Shown: positions 16,308 to 25,644, numbered from the stretch's first letter. The stretch is DNA of 64,000 bases from CAVTSA01 sp963790575 (GCA_963790575.1 CAWBPD010000016.1:62001-126000); one strand, 5' to 3'. The notes: generated from the letters alone by a model not told the origin. Program-made: numbers and translations.

Positions 16308-17454
16308 GCCAGTCCTCCTTCTCCAGCACTGGTTCCCCACGTGCGCGCGCCCGCGCCCGTTGATAGACCTCGAGCAGGCGAGCGGTGACCACCGGCCACG
16401 CGTAGCGCTCGTGCGCGTGGTTCAGCCCCGCCTCACCCAGGCGCGACCGAAGCTCGCGGTCGCGGGCGAGGATCACCATCCCGGTCGCGATCTCGACGGG
16501 ACTGTGCGGCGCCACCGTCAATGCGTCCTGACCCGAGGTCACGACGGAAAGATAACCCGGTATCTCGGTGCAGAGCACGGGCAGGCGCGAAGCCATCGCC
16601 TCCAGCAGCACGATCCCGAAGCTCTCACCGCCGGTGGCGGGCGCGCAGAAGACGTCGGCGGTCGCGTGGTAACGAGGCAGCACCTCGCCCGGGACCCGGC
16701 CGGCCAGCACCACGTTGGGCACCCTACGCTGCTGGATGTACTGCTCGAGGCGGTGCTTCATGGGCCCCTCGCCCACGATGATGAGCCGCGTCTTGGGCTC
16801 CCGCTGGTGCGCCCGTTCGAAGCCGCGGAGCAAGTCCGGCAGCCCTTTGCGCTTCTCCAGCCGGCCCACGAAGAGGAAGTTCACGCAGTCGTCCCGCAGA
16901 TGCCGGATCGGCGAATGCCCGGGGTGGAAGCGCTCGGTGTCCACGCCGTTGGGGATCACCACCGGATCCACGATCGGGAAGTAGTGGCGGACGAAGTCCC
17001 GCGCCGGGGGACTCACGGCGACGGTCGCGTGGAGGCGCTTCAGATAGTGGCCGAGGACCCCCTTGGCGTAGTAGTAGCCGAGGTTGCGCCGGGCGTAGGC
17101 GTGGAAGGTTCCCACGTTCGCGGTTCGCGACACGCGCAGCACCGTGAACGGCAGCGCCGGCATGAAGGGCTCGTGGAGGTGGATGACGTCGAACGCCTCG
17201 CGCGCCAGGATCTCCATCACCCGCCGCGTGTTGCTCAGGTTCAGGTTGATGCGGGCGACCGAAGCGTTGACCGGGATCGGAACCACGCCGCCGATCCGCT
17301 CGTAGTGCTCGATGGCGGGCAGACGCTGGGAGGCGGGAGCCAGCTCCTTCACCTCGTGCCCGAGCGCCCGGAGCTGACGCGCGAGGTACTGCACGTGCTG
17401 ATTGACCCCGCCGGGCGTCGCGTAGTCGTACGGCGACACGAGACCGATCCGCAT
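16276..17454 (-). CDS. GT4 glycosyltransferase, PimA-like
   Basis: 392 aa. The start MRIGLVSPYDYATPGGVNQH has the GGV loop of PimA, which transfers mannose from GDP-mannose to phosphatidylinositol. The C-terminal half has LFVGRLEKRKGLPDLL and the E-x7-E motif in ESFGIVLLE. The neighbours, a PatA-like acyltransferase upstream and a CDP-alcohol phosphatidyltransferase downstream, match the mycobacterial pgsA-patA-pimA set in a different order. PIM-like lipid synthesis is therefore likely, although the acceptor is not proven. Confidence 0.88.
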   Translation of the reverse strand: MRIGLVSPYDYATPGGVNQHVQYLARQLRALGHEVKELAPASQRLPAIEHYERIGGVVPIPVNASVARINLNLSNTRRVMEILAREAFDVIHLHEPFMPALPFTVLRVSRTANVGTFHAYARRNLGYYYAKGVLGHYLKRLHATVAVSPPARDFVRHYFPIVDPVVIPNGVDTERFHPGHSPIRHLRDDCVNFLFVGRLEKRKGLPDLLRGFERAHQREPKTRLIIVGEGPMKHRLEQYIQQRRVPNVVLAGRVPGEVLPRYHATADVFCAPATGGESFGIVLLEAMASRLPVLCTEIPGYLSVVTSGQDALTVAPHSPVEIATGMVILARDRELRSRLGEAGLNHAHERYAWPVVTARLLEVYQRARARARGEPVLEKEDWRAHDAHSSVG

Positions 17455-17458
17455 ATCG

Positions 17459-18427
17459 CTACGCCCCGTCGAGGTCGAAGATGCGGTGCGGCAGGTGCCA
17501 CTGGTCGGGGTGCTCCCGGATCATCCGTTCCATGCAGCGCACCAGCAGCTGGGTGATCCGCCGCACGTCGCCCTTGGCATCGCCGGTCGACTGGGCGAAG
17601 ATCGGCGGGTACCCCACCCCTCGGTAGCTGTCGTCGGGGAGCCGGTACACGCAGACCGGCATGATGGGGGTCCCCCGGTGCAGCGCGATGGTGGCGACGC
17701 CGTCCGGGATCCGGGCCCGGTGGCCGAAGAAGTCGCACTCGATGCCGGTGCCGGCGATGTCGCGGTCCAGCGCCGTGATCACGATCTCGTTCGCGTCCAG
17801 TGCCTGCAGCACCTTGCGGAGTCCGGAGCGGTTCAGGGGCAGGACGCTGATCCCCAGCCGCGCACGGGTGGTCCGATACCAGTCGAACATCTCCTGTGGC
17901 TCCAGGACCTCCGCGAACAGGTTCACGGGGGCGGTGGTCAGCGCCCAGATCGCGGCCACCACCTCCCAGGAGCCCATGTGGCAGCTGACCATGAGGACAC
18001 CCTTGCCGGCGGCCCGGGCCTCGGCCAGCAACTCGTAGCCAGAGGGAACCAGTTTCGGCTTCAGGTCCTCCACCTCGGCAACCGGCATCTGCATCAAGTC
18101 GACATAGGCCTTGGCGTGATTGCGGAAGTTCAGCCACACCGTCCGCCGCAGCTGCGCGGGTGGCGACTCGGGGAGCGCCACCCGCAGGTTCTCGGTGAGC
18201 GTGCGGCGGGCGCCACGCGCGAAGACGAACGCGAAGCGGGCGGCCACGATCGCGAGTGCGTACGCGACCGGGCGCGGCAGCGTCTCCACCATGCGTTGGG
18301 CGGAGTGAAAGCCGTACCACGTGAGCCCAGGGCGGCGGGACTCCTCCGGTCGAGGGGCAGGCCGCGACGCCGGCGCGGCGGCAGACTCCAGACGCGGCGC
18401 CGGTGGGCTGGTGTGCGGTGCACTCAT
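17459..18427 (-). CDS. LpxL/PatA-family lysophospholipid or PIM acyltransferase
   Basis: 322 aa. After a Pro/Ala-rich N-terminus, SCHMGSWEV provides the H-x4-E catalytic motif of the LPLAT HtrB/PatA family (PF03279), with TALDRDIAGTGIECDFFG and PIMPVCVYR as further family blocks. In mycobacteria PatA acylates the mannose of PIM1. The gene is first in the operon, and its stop lies 4 nt before the PimA-like ATG. A second, shorter homologue occurs at 24762-25622. Confidence 0.86.
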   Translation of the reverse strand: MSAPHTSPPAPRLESAAAPASRPAPRPEESRRPGLTWYGFHSAQRMVETLPRPVAYALAIVAARFAFVFARGARRTLTENLRVALPESPPAQLRRTVWLNFRNHAKAYVDLMQMPVAEVEDLKPKLVPSGYELLAEARAAGKGVLMVSCHMGSWEVVAAIWALTTAPVNLFAEVLEPQEMFDWYRTTRARLGISVLPLNRSGLRKVLQALDANEIVITALDRDIAGTGIECDFFGHRARIPDGVATIALHRGTPIMPVCVYRLPDDSYRGVGYPPIFAQSTGDAKGDVRRITQLLVRCMERMIREHPDQWHLPHRIFDLDGA

Positions 18428-18514
18428 CCGGTGCCCAGAGTGTAGGCGACGACCAGGCGTCCGGAACCTGGCGCAACGACGCAGTCCATCCGCCCGGCGG
18501 CTCAGGATGATGTC

Positions 18515-19783
18515 ATGAGTGAGAGCACCGAGCCCCTTATTCCACCCCACGAAACTCCGCAAGCTCCGTTTCGCGGGGACCCCGGCGGAGACCCTGCCAC
18601 ACTGCGGATCGACCCTGACGAGCTGGGGGCCCGGCGGCGCCGCCTTTTCTCCGACCTGGCCGCAGACGACGTGGGCGCGATCGTGCTCTTCGGCCCCACC
18701 TCGGTCCTCTACCTGACCGGATTCTTCTTCATCCCGACCGAGCGACCGCTCGGCCTCATCCTCACCCCCGACCGGACGCTGGCCCTGGTCCCTCGCCTGG
18801 AAGCCGAGCACGTCCGCGAGGCGGAGGCGGTCGACGAGGTGATCGCCTATGAGGAGTACCCGGGGCCTGAGCACCCGATGCGCATCCTGGCGCGGGCGCT
18901 GGGCGGACTGCATGAACTGGGGCGGCGCACCCTGGGGGTCGACGCCGACGGCTACCCGCCGCGCTACGGGTACCGCGGGCCGGCACTCTCGGAGCTCATC
19001 TCCAACCGCCAGGTCAGGGTCGGTGAGGTGGTCGAGCGTCACCGGCTGGCCAAGTCGCCGCGCGAGCTGCACCTGCTGCGGGTCTCGTCGCGCTTCGCCG
19101 ACATCGCCCACCGGTACCTGCAGGACCTCTCCCGCGACGGCGCCAATGAGGTGGCGGTGAGCACGGAGGCGTCGGAGCGCGGCGCCCGTGACATGATCGC
19201 GGCGCTCGGGCCCGAGTTCGAGCCCAAGAGCGCCGGCAACCCGCTCGGCACCGGCTTCCGGGGTCAGATCGGGCCCAACTCGGCCCTTCCGCACGCGGTG
19301 AACCAGAACCTGGCCATGCATCGCGGTGATGTGCTGGTGACCGGGGCTTCGAGCGGGGTCTGGGGATACCACTGCGAGCTGGAGCGGACCATGTTCGTGG
19401 GCGAGCCCTCGGCCGAGCAGCGACGCTGGTTCGAGCTCATGCTGGGCGCGCAGGACCTCGCCTTCCGCACCATCCGCCCCGGCAACACCTGTGCCGACGT
19501 GGACCGCGCCGTGCGCGCGTACTGCGCCGAGCGGGGGGTGATGGAGGCGTGGCGGCACCACGTTGGACACGGGCTCGGGATGGAGGTCCACGAGGCGCCG
19601 TTTTTGGACCTCGGCGACGAGCGGGTGCTGGAGCCGGGGATGGTGCTGAGCGTGGAACCCGGGCTCTACGTGCCGGGTCTGGGTGGCTTCCGGCACTCCG
19701 ACACCGTCGCCGTCACCGAACGGGGCTGCCAGCTCTACACCGAGTACCCACGCGACCTCGACTCCCTCATCTGCGACGCCTGA
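18515..19783 (+). CDS. M24-family peptidase homologue (Xaa-Pro dipeptidase fold) with altered metal ligands
   Basis: 422 aa. It has a creatinase-like N-terminal domain and a pita-bread C-terminal domain. HHVGHGLGMEVHEAP and LSVEPGLYV keep the conserved histidine and one glutamate ligand. The usual two aspartates (D...G..SD.TRT) are replaced in TGASSGVWGYHCELERTM, and the final glutamate position reads GFRHSDTVAVTE. At least two, probably three, of five metal ligands are changed, so it may be a non-metal hydrolase of the creatinase kind or inactive. Divergent from the acyltransferase gene, 87 bp apart. Confidence 0.78.
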   Translation: MSESTEPLIPPHETPQAPFRGDPGGDPATLRIDPDELGARRRRLFSDLAADDVGAIVLFGPTSVLYLTGFFFIPTERPLGLILTPDRTLALVPRLEAEHVREAEAVDEVIAYEEYPGPEHPMRILARALGGLHELGRRTLGVDADGYPPRYGYRGPALSELISNRQVRVGEVVERHRLAKSPRELHLLRVSSRFADIAHRYLQDLSRDGANEVAVSTEASERGARDMIAALGPEFEPKSAGNPLGTGFRGQIGPNSALPHAVNQNLAMHRGDVLVTGASSGVWGYHCELERTMFVGEPSAEQRRWFELMLGAQDLAFRTIRPGNTCADVDRAVRAYCAERGVMEAWRHHVGHGLGMEVHEAPFLDLGDERVLEPGMVLSVEPGLYVPGLGGFRHSDTVAVTERGCQLYTEYPRDLDSLICDA

Positions 19784-19800
19784 GCGAGGGCATCAACGGG

Positions 19801-19858
19801 CGTTTGTCCACAACCCGGTCCTACGACCGCTCGGGTAGGGCCGGTTTGCGGAGAGACG
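19801..19858. terminator. Convergent-gene hairpin with degenerate outer arms (locus R5)
   Basis: The inner stem CCGGTCCTAC (19815-19824) pairs with GTAGGGCCGG (19835-19844) with one G-T mismatch. Weaker outer arms CGTTTGTCCACAA and TTTGCGGAGAGACG (44 bp apart) resemble the GTCCRCA arms at 2.1, 10.5 and 21.0 kb. It sits 18 nt after the M24 stop and 5 nt after the Nudix-methyltransferase stop, so it could end both transcripts. Confidence 0.5.
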
Positions 19859-19862
19859 AACC

Positions 19863-21038
19863 TCAGCCGGCCGGCGCGTCCAGCCAGGCCACCTCCTGCG
19901 CCCGGCGTTGCCCCCGCCGCTGCACGGTGGTGCCGGTGACGGGGAGGCCCCAGCCGCGAAGGCGATCGCCGACGCCTTGGTAGTCGCGCACGAGGAGCCG
20001 GCCGCCGGGGGTGATCATCTCCTCGAGCACCCGCCACAGCCACTCCGCCCGGCGCCGCGGTGGCACCAGGTCGACCATCGTGTGGACGAAGTCGAATCGG
20101 TGCGGAGGCGTCCAGGTGAGCGCGTCTCCCACGTAGAGGTGATCGCTCCACTGGGGGAGCCGGCGCTGGGCCAGCGCGACCAGACGCGCGGAGGCGTCCA
20201 ATCCGTAGGGCTCGATGAGGCGGCCATCGGCCGCCGCCCAGCGCACCACCGACTCCATGAGCAGGCCGTTGGCGCACCCCAGGTCGAGGAACGTGCCGTC
20301 GCGATGGAGCGCGCGCACCACCAGCCGCCGGGACAGTTCCCAATCGGCGGCGTCTCCGTGCTTGCCCGACTGGCCCTCCAGCGTCGTGGAGCGCAGGTAA
20401 TGTTCCTCCAGCAGCCGCACCGAATCCCGGGTCCAGGTGGCGTCGCTCACCCCCCGCGAACGGAGTTCGGCGGCGAGCCCGAACAGCGCCGCGTCCTCCG
20501 CCGGAAGCAGCCGGCACGCCTCCTCGAGCGGCAGGGTGAGCACCTCCTCTACCACCTCGCCACCCGCGGGCAGGGTCGGCGGCCCGGTCAGCTCCACCTC
20601 GCACCAAGCCGTCACTCGCAGGTGGTCCGGATGGGACTGGTGGGGAAGGTAGGGTCGCGCGCTGTGGGTGTGGCAGTGCATGACGCCGAACGGATGCAGG
20701 TCCGGAAGCTCGCCCGGCGTGGGCAAAAGACGGGCGCCGGCCTCCTCCATCAGCTCGCGGGTCGCGGTGATGCACCAGTGCTCGCCCGGCTCCAGCGTGC
20801 CCGCCACGGGGCAGATCCGGTCCGGCAGCCGCAGCACCACCACGCGTTCCCCAACGAACGGCACCAGGAGGACCCTCGCGACCGCGGACCGATCCCAGCC
20901 GTCACCCCCCGCGAGCCGGCCGGCGCCGGCCCCTTCAGGCAAAAGCTCGAACGTCCAGTCGACGGTACCGGCCGGCCACCGCCAGCTACCGCCCCGCGCC
21001 AGCAGGGACGGCACTCGAGGGAGGAGACCAGCGTCCAC
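19863..21038 (-). CDS. Fusion protein: Nudix hydrolase domain plus SAM methyltransferase domain
   Basis: 391 aa in one frame. Residues 30-190 carry a Nudix box (GTLEPGEHWCITATRELMEE followed by AG), typical for hydrolysing nucleoside diphosphate-linked substrates. Residues 230-380 form a class I methyltransferase (FLDLGCANGLLMESV, YGLDASARLVALAQ, FDFVHTMVDLVP, ITPGGRLLVRDYQG). The combination is unusual: the two domains are normally separate proteins. The ATG at 21036-21038 lies inside the hairpin that ends the subtilase transcript, so the true start may be further in. Confidence 0.8.
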   Translation of the reverse strand: MDAGLLPRVPSLLARGGSWRWPAGTVDWTFELLPEGAGAGRLAGGDGWDRSAVARVLLVPFVGERVVVLRLPDRICPVAGTLEPGEHWCITATRELMEEAGARLLPTPGELPDLHPFGVMHCHTHSARPYLPHQSHPDHLRVTAWCEVELTGPPTLPAGGEVVEEVLTLPLEEACRLLPAEDAALFGLAAELRSRGVSDATWTRDSVRLLEEHYLRSTTLEGQSGKHGDAADWELSRRLVVRALHRDGTFLDLGCANGLLMESVVRWAAADGRLIEPYGLDASARLVALAQRRLPQWSDHLYVGDALTWTPPHRFDFVHTMVDLVPPRRRAEWLWRVLEEMITPGGRLLVRDYQGVGDRLRGWGLPVTGTTVQRRGQRRAQEVAWLDAPAG

Positions 21039-21082
21039 ATCCGGACCCTACCCGACTCGGGTCAGGGTCCGGTGTGGACGCT
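21030..21082 (-). terminator. Long hairpin after the subtilase gene (locus R6)
   Basis: AGCGTCCACA (21030-21039) and TGTGGACGCT (21073-21082) are perfect inverse complements offset 43 bp. The inside continues pairing (CCGGACCCTACCCGA with TCGGGTCAGGGTCCGG, one bulge), giving a stem of about 24 bp. It begins 7 nt past the subtilase stop, lacks a T-run, and its far arm contains the annotated start codon of the Nudix-methyltransferase gene. The arms are related to those of R2 and R3. Confidence 0.7.
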
Positions 21083-21088
21083 CAGCCC

Positions 21089-24000
21089 TTACCCGGCCGG
21101 CGCGGTCACGGCAGGCCCGGAGGCCGGGCCCACCGTGTAGCTGTACGGGAGAGCCGCCACCTCCCCGCCGCTGAAGTCGGTGAAGTTCTGGAACACGAAC
21201 AGGTCGGTGTCATCGATGTAAAGCGTCCCGGTGACGCGCGTCCCCGCCGGCCCGGTCGGCGTGATGGTGACCGGGATGGTCGCGGTCTGGCCCGGTCCGA
21301 CGATGACCGGCGAGAACGACGCCTCCGCCGACGGGTTGACGCTGAATTGCCAGAGGTCGCCGGCGGGAGAGGTAACCGCGGAGTCGAACGGCGCGGCGGA
21401 GATGTTCATGGTCGTCGCGACCGGCTCCTGCGGGGCGCCGGTGGCTCCAAAGGGCCCGACGACGGTGGGCGCAATGCTCCACTGGCCCTGCGTGATCGAA
21501 TCAGCCGTGAAGGACGCGCTGACGTCGGTGCCCACGGTGGAGATGACGTCCGGATCGCCCGCGAACGGTTCCATGTCGAACTGGATGGGCGTTGAGCCGG
21601 TCGTCGTCGCGACACCGGTCAATGCCGTCGTGTGCGTCGGCAGCTCGTACGCCGGGACCGGCTCGTTGAAGTTGAGCGGCACGGTGGTGTCCGGCGTGGT
21701 GAGCGCGGTCAGGCTCATCGGCGCGCTGCCCGGGAGCCGCGCGTCGATGAAGTACGCCTCGGGCTCAGGGCCGGTGTTGGTTACCCGCACGTTGTAGGTG
21801 TGCGGCTGCCCGGTCGCCAGCAGCCTCCGCGTGGAGTGGGGCAGGTCGACCGACGCGGCGGGCACCGGCCGGTCGCTGGTGCTGACGGTGAAGGGCTCCG
21901 ACAGCGCGGTCCCCGATACCTGCGGGATGAAGGCCACGATCAAGGTCCAGGTGCCGGGCGCGGGAGCCAGCACATGGGTCTGCGCGCCAAGCAGGTTGGT
22001 GTAGCCAGGAGCGGTGGAGCTGGGCAGCTCGTTCGCCGACTGGGCGAGCGCCTCGCCGCTCGGACTGACCAGCCACTCCGTGAACGGATTGTTCGGGTTG
22101 TCGGCCAGCGCCACCGACGCGTTCAGCTCGGGCGTGCCCGCTCGCACGTTGACCTGGTAATAGAACGTCTGGCCGGTGATCACGGAGCGGCCGTTGCCTC
22201 CGGTCACCGCCTGCGTGAAGGACTGAGGTCCACTCGGGATCAGGCTCCGCAGCGTGACCGGGATCGTGCTCACCCGCGCGAAAGCCGGTCCCGTGGTGCT
22301 GCTGAGCACGATCGCGCCGGCGCTGTCACCCGGCGTCGCGGGCGTCGTCACCGCCAGCGTGACCCCCGCCGACTGCCCCGGAGCCAGCGTCAGCGTCGCG
22401 GGGCTGACGGTGCCGAAGGCGGTGTACGACGCGACCTGGGCCCCGAAGAGCACCGCTCCCTGCGTCCCGCCGCGGGCGCCCACGCGGCTCCACACGTACG
22501 CCGTCCACGCGCCTGGCTGCGGGTTGGTCACCTGGGCATTGCCGTAGTTGCCGTCACCCTGCGGCACCGAGTACGCGGCGAGGTTGCCGCTCGGGTCCAC
22601 CAGCGTCAGGCGAACGCGGGCGTTGAGGTAGCCGGGATCGATGTCGGTCAAAGCGCTCTGGAATGCCAGCGATACGCTGAGCCGGTTCTGAGCCGCCGGG
22701 ACCGTGAAGGTGACCGGCTGGTAATTGTCGGGCACGCCCGCCCAGTCGGTCGTCTTGGGGCTGGTGGCATCACTGAGTGTCACCGTGCCCGACTTCACCG
22801 TCGTGTGGGGGCCGATCGCTCGCGTGGACAGCGAGATGTTCTGCGTGGCCGACCCGTTGTTGGTGACGGTGTCGGTCAGCCGCTGCGGCGCCCCCGGCTG
22901 CGCGATCGCGTTGAGCTGACCGTCGCTCGCCAGCAGCGTATTGCCGGCCGGCCGGGGTGCCGTGGTGGGGGTCGAGTACGACTCGGCCGCCAGCACCGCC
23001 TTGTAGGCGTCGATCAGGCCGGCGCCCTGCTGGTCGGCCGGAGAGCCGATGTCATCCGACGTGCTGACGATGACCTGCTTTATCTGCGCCGGGGTCGGGT
23101 TCGCGCCCGCGTGACCCTGGCGATAGGCCTGAATCACCAACGCCGCCACCCCGGCGGTCAAGGGCGCCGATTCACTGGTGCCGCCGAACGCCTGGATGGG
23201 CGAGGGCTGTCCGCTGTAGTTGGTGCAGTCGCTGTACAGCGCGGTGTCGGTGGAGCACAGCGCCCAGTTGAGCTCGCCCGGGGCCACCACGTCGACCGTC
23301 CGTCCGTTCTGCTCGAAGCCGCCCGAGCTGAACGAGCTGATGTCGTTGTCGAGGTAGCCCTTGACGCCCGGGAACTGGGCTCCACCGTACCCGTCCTGCA
23401 GATCGATCCGGTAGGTCGTGGTCGCGCCCACCGAGATCACGTTGGGGTCGGAGGACGGCGTGCCGACGGTGTTGGTGACGCCGGCGTCCCCGCTGGACAC
23501 GGTGACCGCGGTGCCGGCGGCCACGGCGTTGTCATTCGCCTGCTTGATCGCGTCCAGGCTCGCCTGGTCGTCCGGGTAGTTGTTCGTGCCCAGCGACTCG
23601 TTGAGGACGTTGACGTGGTCGGTGGCGACCGCGTAGTCGATCGCCTGCAGGAACGAGGAGTTGTAGCCGGCGTCCTCAGACCCGAAGATGTCCAGGGCGG
23701 CGAGGTTGGCCCCCGGGGCGACGCCCTCGATGCGGATGTCGCAGGTCCCGGTCACGGCGTGTGCGCCGTAACCCGCCACGTTGTACACCTCGCGGCCCTG
23801 TGCGGCGATCGAGCTGGCGTCACCGAACGCCTCCGCCCCGCCGGTCGGCACGCTGGTGCCTTCGCCGCTGAAATCCTTGTAGTCGACGAACACATGCTGA
23901 CCGTTGGCGCGGATGAAGTCGGGGTTGTTGATGTCGAGGCCGTCGGCGATGAACGCAACGGTGACCCCGGTCCCCGTGAAGCCGAGCGAGCGCGCCGTCT

Positions 24001-24505
24001 GGGCACCCGGCTGGTCAGAGTCGGCGTGGATGGTCTGAAGCGCCTGCGGATCGAGCTGCGCCTGGCCCGCGGGCGCGCAAACGCCGGCGGCCGGCGCGCT
24101 GGGCGCGGCCGGCGCCGCCAGACCAGTCGCGTCCGCCGGGGCCAGCCGGATGACCTGGTCCGGGATGACCTCGCTCACCGCTGGGTTCGACTTCAGCGCG
24201 GGCTCCGCGCTCGAGGACACGGTCGCCGAGACGGCGTTCAACACGGTGTAGGAGTGGACGTCGCTCGCCCCCGCGGCCGACAGCTGCTGGGTGACCGGCG
24301 CCTGGGCTGCCTCGACCGCCCGGCGGCGCGCGCCCACCTGGCCGGGGGTCGCCGGCAGGCCTGGTTCCTGGTTCTTGAGGACGACGATCACCCGCTGCGA
24401 CGACGGCGGAGCCTGACCTCTGGCAAGTGATGAACCGAGCAGCGTCCAGGCGACCACCGCCACCAGCGCCCCGACCACGCAAAAAACCCTGCGTCCGCCC
24501 CGCAT
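21089..24505 (-). CDS. Secreted S8 subtilisin-like serine protease with long beta-rich C-terminus
   Basis: 1138 aa. The signal peptide spans residues 1-30 (VFCVVGALVAVVAWTLLGSS). Residues 35-115 look like an inhibitor-type propeptide. The catalytic domain has Asp in VAFIADGLDINNPDF, His in AGYGAHAVTG, oxyanion Asn in VNVLNESLG and Ser in GGTSESAPLTAGVAAL. From about residue 500 to the end there are repeated beta-sandwich-like segments, Thr/Ser/Pro rich, probably binding or spacing modules. ATG 24505 is preferred to an upstream GTG because GAGGGGAAGCAGG precedes it. The gene is followed by a strong hairpin. Confidence 0.9.
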   Translation of the reverse strand: MRGGRRVFCVVGALVAVVAWTLLGSSLARGQAPPSSQRVIVVLKNQEPGLPATPGQVGARRRAVEAAQAPVTQQLSAAGASDVHSYTVLNAVSATVSSSAEPALKSNPAVSEVIPDQVIRLAPADATGLAAPAAPSAPAAGVCAPAGQAQLDPQALQTIHADSDQPGAQTARSLGFTGTGVTVAFIADGLDINNPDFIRANGQHVFVDYKDFSGEGTSVPTGGAEAFGDASSIAAQGREVYNVAGYGAHAVTGTCDIRIEGVAPGANLAALDIFGSEDAGYNSSFLQAIDYAVATDHVNVLNESLGTNNYPDDQASLDAIKQANDNAVAAGTAVTVSSGDAGVTNTVGTPSSDPNVISVGATTTYRIDLQDGYGGAQFPGVKGYLDNDISSFSSGGFEQNGRTVDVVAPGELNWALCSTDTALYSDCTNYSGQPSPIQAFGGTSESAPLTAGVAALVIQAYRQGHAGANPTPAQIKQVIVSTSDDIGSPADQQGAGLIDAYKAVLAAESYSTPTTAPRPAGNTLLASDGQLNAIAQPGAPQRLTDTVTNNGSATQNISLSTRAIGPHTTVKSGTVTLSDATSPKTTDWAGVPDNYQPVTFTVPAAQNRLSVSLAFQSALTDIDPGYLNARVRLTLVDPSGNLAAYSVPQGDGNYGNAQVTNPQPGAWTAYVWSRVGARGGTQGAVLFGAQVASYTAFGTVSPATLTLAPGQSAGVTLAVTTPATPGDSAGAIVLSSTTGPAFARVSTIPVTLRSLIPSGPQSFTQAVTGGNGRSVITGQTFYYQVNVRAGTPELNASVALADNPNNPFTEWLVSPSGEALAQSANELPSSTAPGYTNLLGAQTHVLAPAPGTWTLIVAFIPQVSGTALSEPFTVSTSDRPVPAASVDLPHSTRRLLATGQPHTYNVRVTNTGPEPEAYFIDARLPGSAPMSLTALTTPDTTVPLNFNEPVPAYELPTHTTALTGVATTTGSTPIQFDMEPFAGDPDVISTVGTDVSASFTADSITQGQWSIAPTVVGPFGATGAPQEPVATTMNISAAPFDSAVTSPAGDLWQFSVNPSAEASFSPVIVGPGQTATIPVTITPTGPAGTRVTGTLYIDDTDLFVFQNFTDFSGGEVAALPYSYTVGPASGPAVTAPAG

Positions 24506-24578
24506 CCTGCTTCCCCTCACGCGAACCCGTTCCTCAGGCGACTTCCGAACCCCCCGGCCCTACGCAGAAGACGGTCAG

Positions 24579-24607
24579 GCGCTGCCGGGTGTCACTTCGG
24601 GCAGCGC
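24579..24607 (-). other. Stem-loop upstream of the subtilase gene
   Basis: GCGCTGCC (24579-24586) and GGCAGCGC (24600-24607) form a perfect 8-bp stem with a 13-nt loop in the 256-bp stretch between the acyltransferase stop (24762) and the subtilase start (24505). It could be a terminator of the upstream operon or part of the subtilase leader. No T-run follows, and nothing else was recognised in this stretch. Confidence 0.35.
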
Positions 24608-24761
24608 ACGGGGGCGTGGACGTCGCAGAACGCGACCGCCCGCCTCCTTCCCCTTGTTCCTGGACATCTCTCTGGCCCCCATTTGACGAATGCCCCGCAA
24701 AAACGGAGCGACCGTAGCATGCCGGAGCCTGGAACGGGGCAACAAGTTTTGTGAGCGCGGC

Positions 24762-25622
24762 TCACTCGTTCTGCAACAGGGGCCAAAAGGCGTACCACTG
24801 TTCGGGGTGCTGGTGGATGAAGCCTTCGAAGTGGCGCACCACCTCCTGCATCAGCGCCTGCTCGGCCGCCTTGCCGCGCTCCTGAGGTGGCTGGATCGGC
24901 CGGTCCACGTGGACCCGGTAGCGGTTGCCGGGAAGGCGGTACACATAGCTGGGAAGGATCGGGACCTGGCGCCGGATTGCGATCGAGGCGGGACCGCCGG
25001 GGACGGTAGCGCGAAGGCCGAAGAAGCGCACCTCCGGGCCGGGCCCGTGCGGAAGATCGCAGAGGAGCGCCACCAGCCCGTTCTGGCCCAGGACCGCGTA
25101 GATCTCCCGCACTGCCTGCCGGCCCAGCGGAATGATCCGCATCCCGTGCGCCGACCGGTTGCGGGCCACCTCTTCGTCAAGCGAACCCGGCATGGGGTCC
25201 GCGACGGCGACGATGGGCATGCCCAAGACGCCGGCCAGGGCTCCCGCCATGTCCCAGGAGCCCATGTGGGGCAGCGCCAGGATCGCGCCGTGGCCGGCCT
25301 CCAGCGCCTCCCAGACGTGCTCGTGACCGTCGGGGACGATGAGGTCCCGGACCCGCTCCGGCGGAAGGTCGCCGATCAGGAAGAAGTCGGCCAGCATGCG
25401 CCCGTAGTTCTCGAACGCCTGCCGTGCCAGCTCCGCCACGGCGGGGTCGTCGGCCGGCAGACCGAGGACCGCCGCGTAGTTGGAGCGGGCGGCGTCCCAG
25501 CGGCCGGGCACCAGTCGATACCCGGCATAGGTGAGCTGCGCGGCCACGCCGTACCGGAGGGCCGGCGGCGCCAGACGGGTGAGGCGGGCGCCGGCGCGAT
25601 AGCCCGTGGCCAGAAGCTTCAC
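24762..25622 (-). CDS. Second LpxL/PatA-family acyltransferase
   Basis: 286 aa. LALPHMGSWDMAG carries the H-x4-D catalytic motif, and LVALLCDLPHGPGPEVRFFG and PILPSYVYRLPGNRYRV are family blocks. It is shorter than the copy at 17459-18427 and lacks its Pro-rich N-terminus. It lies 22 nt downstream of ino1 in the arsR-ino1-acyltransferase operon. This links it by context to inositol phospholipid acylation, perhaps a second acylation step. Confidence 0.85.
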   Translation of the reverse strand: MKLLATGYRAGARLTRLAPPALRYGVAAQLTYAGYRLVPGRWDAARSNYAAVLGLPADDPAVAELARQAFENYGRMLADFFLIGDLPPERVRDLIVPDGHEHVWEALEAGHGAILALPHMGSWDMAGALAGVLGMPIVAVADPMPGSLDEEVARNRSAHGMRIIPLGRQAVREIYAVLGQNGLVALLCDLPHGPGPEVRFFGLRATVPGGPASIAIRRQVPILPSYVYRLPGNRYRVHVDRPIQPPQERGKAAEQALMQEVVRHFEGFIHQHPEQWYAFWPLLQNE

Positions 25623-25644
25623 GCCGGGCCAGTCTATTCTCCCT

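Noticed and set aside
21632..24430. Plus-strand open frame of 932 codons opposite the subtilase
   Set aside because: Composition is Arg/Gly/Val biased with no motif, while the minus frame has a complete subtilase catalytic set.
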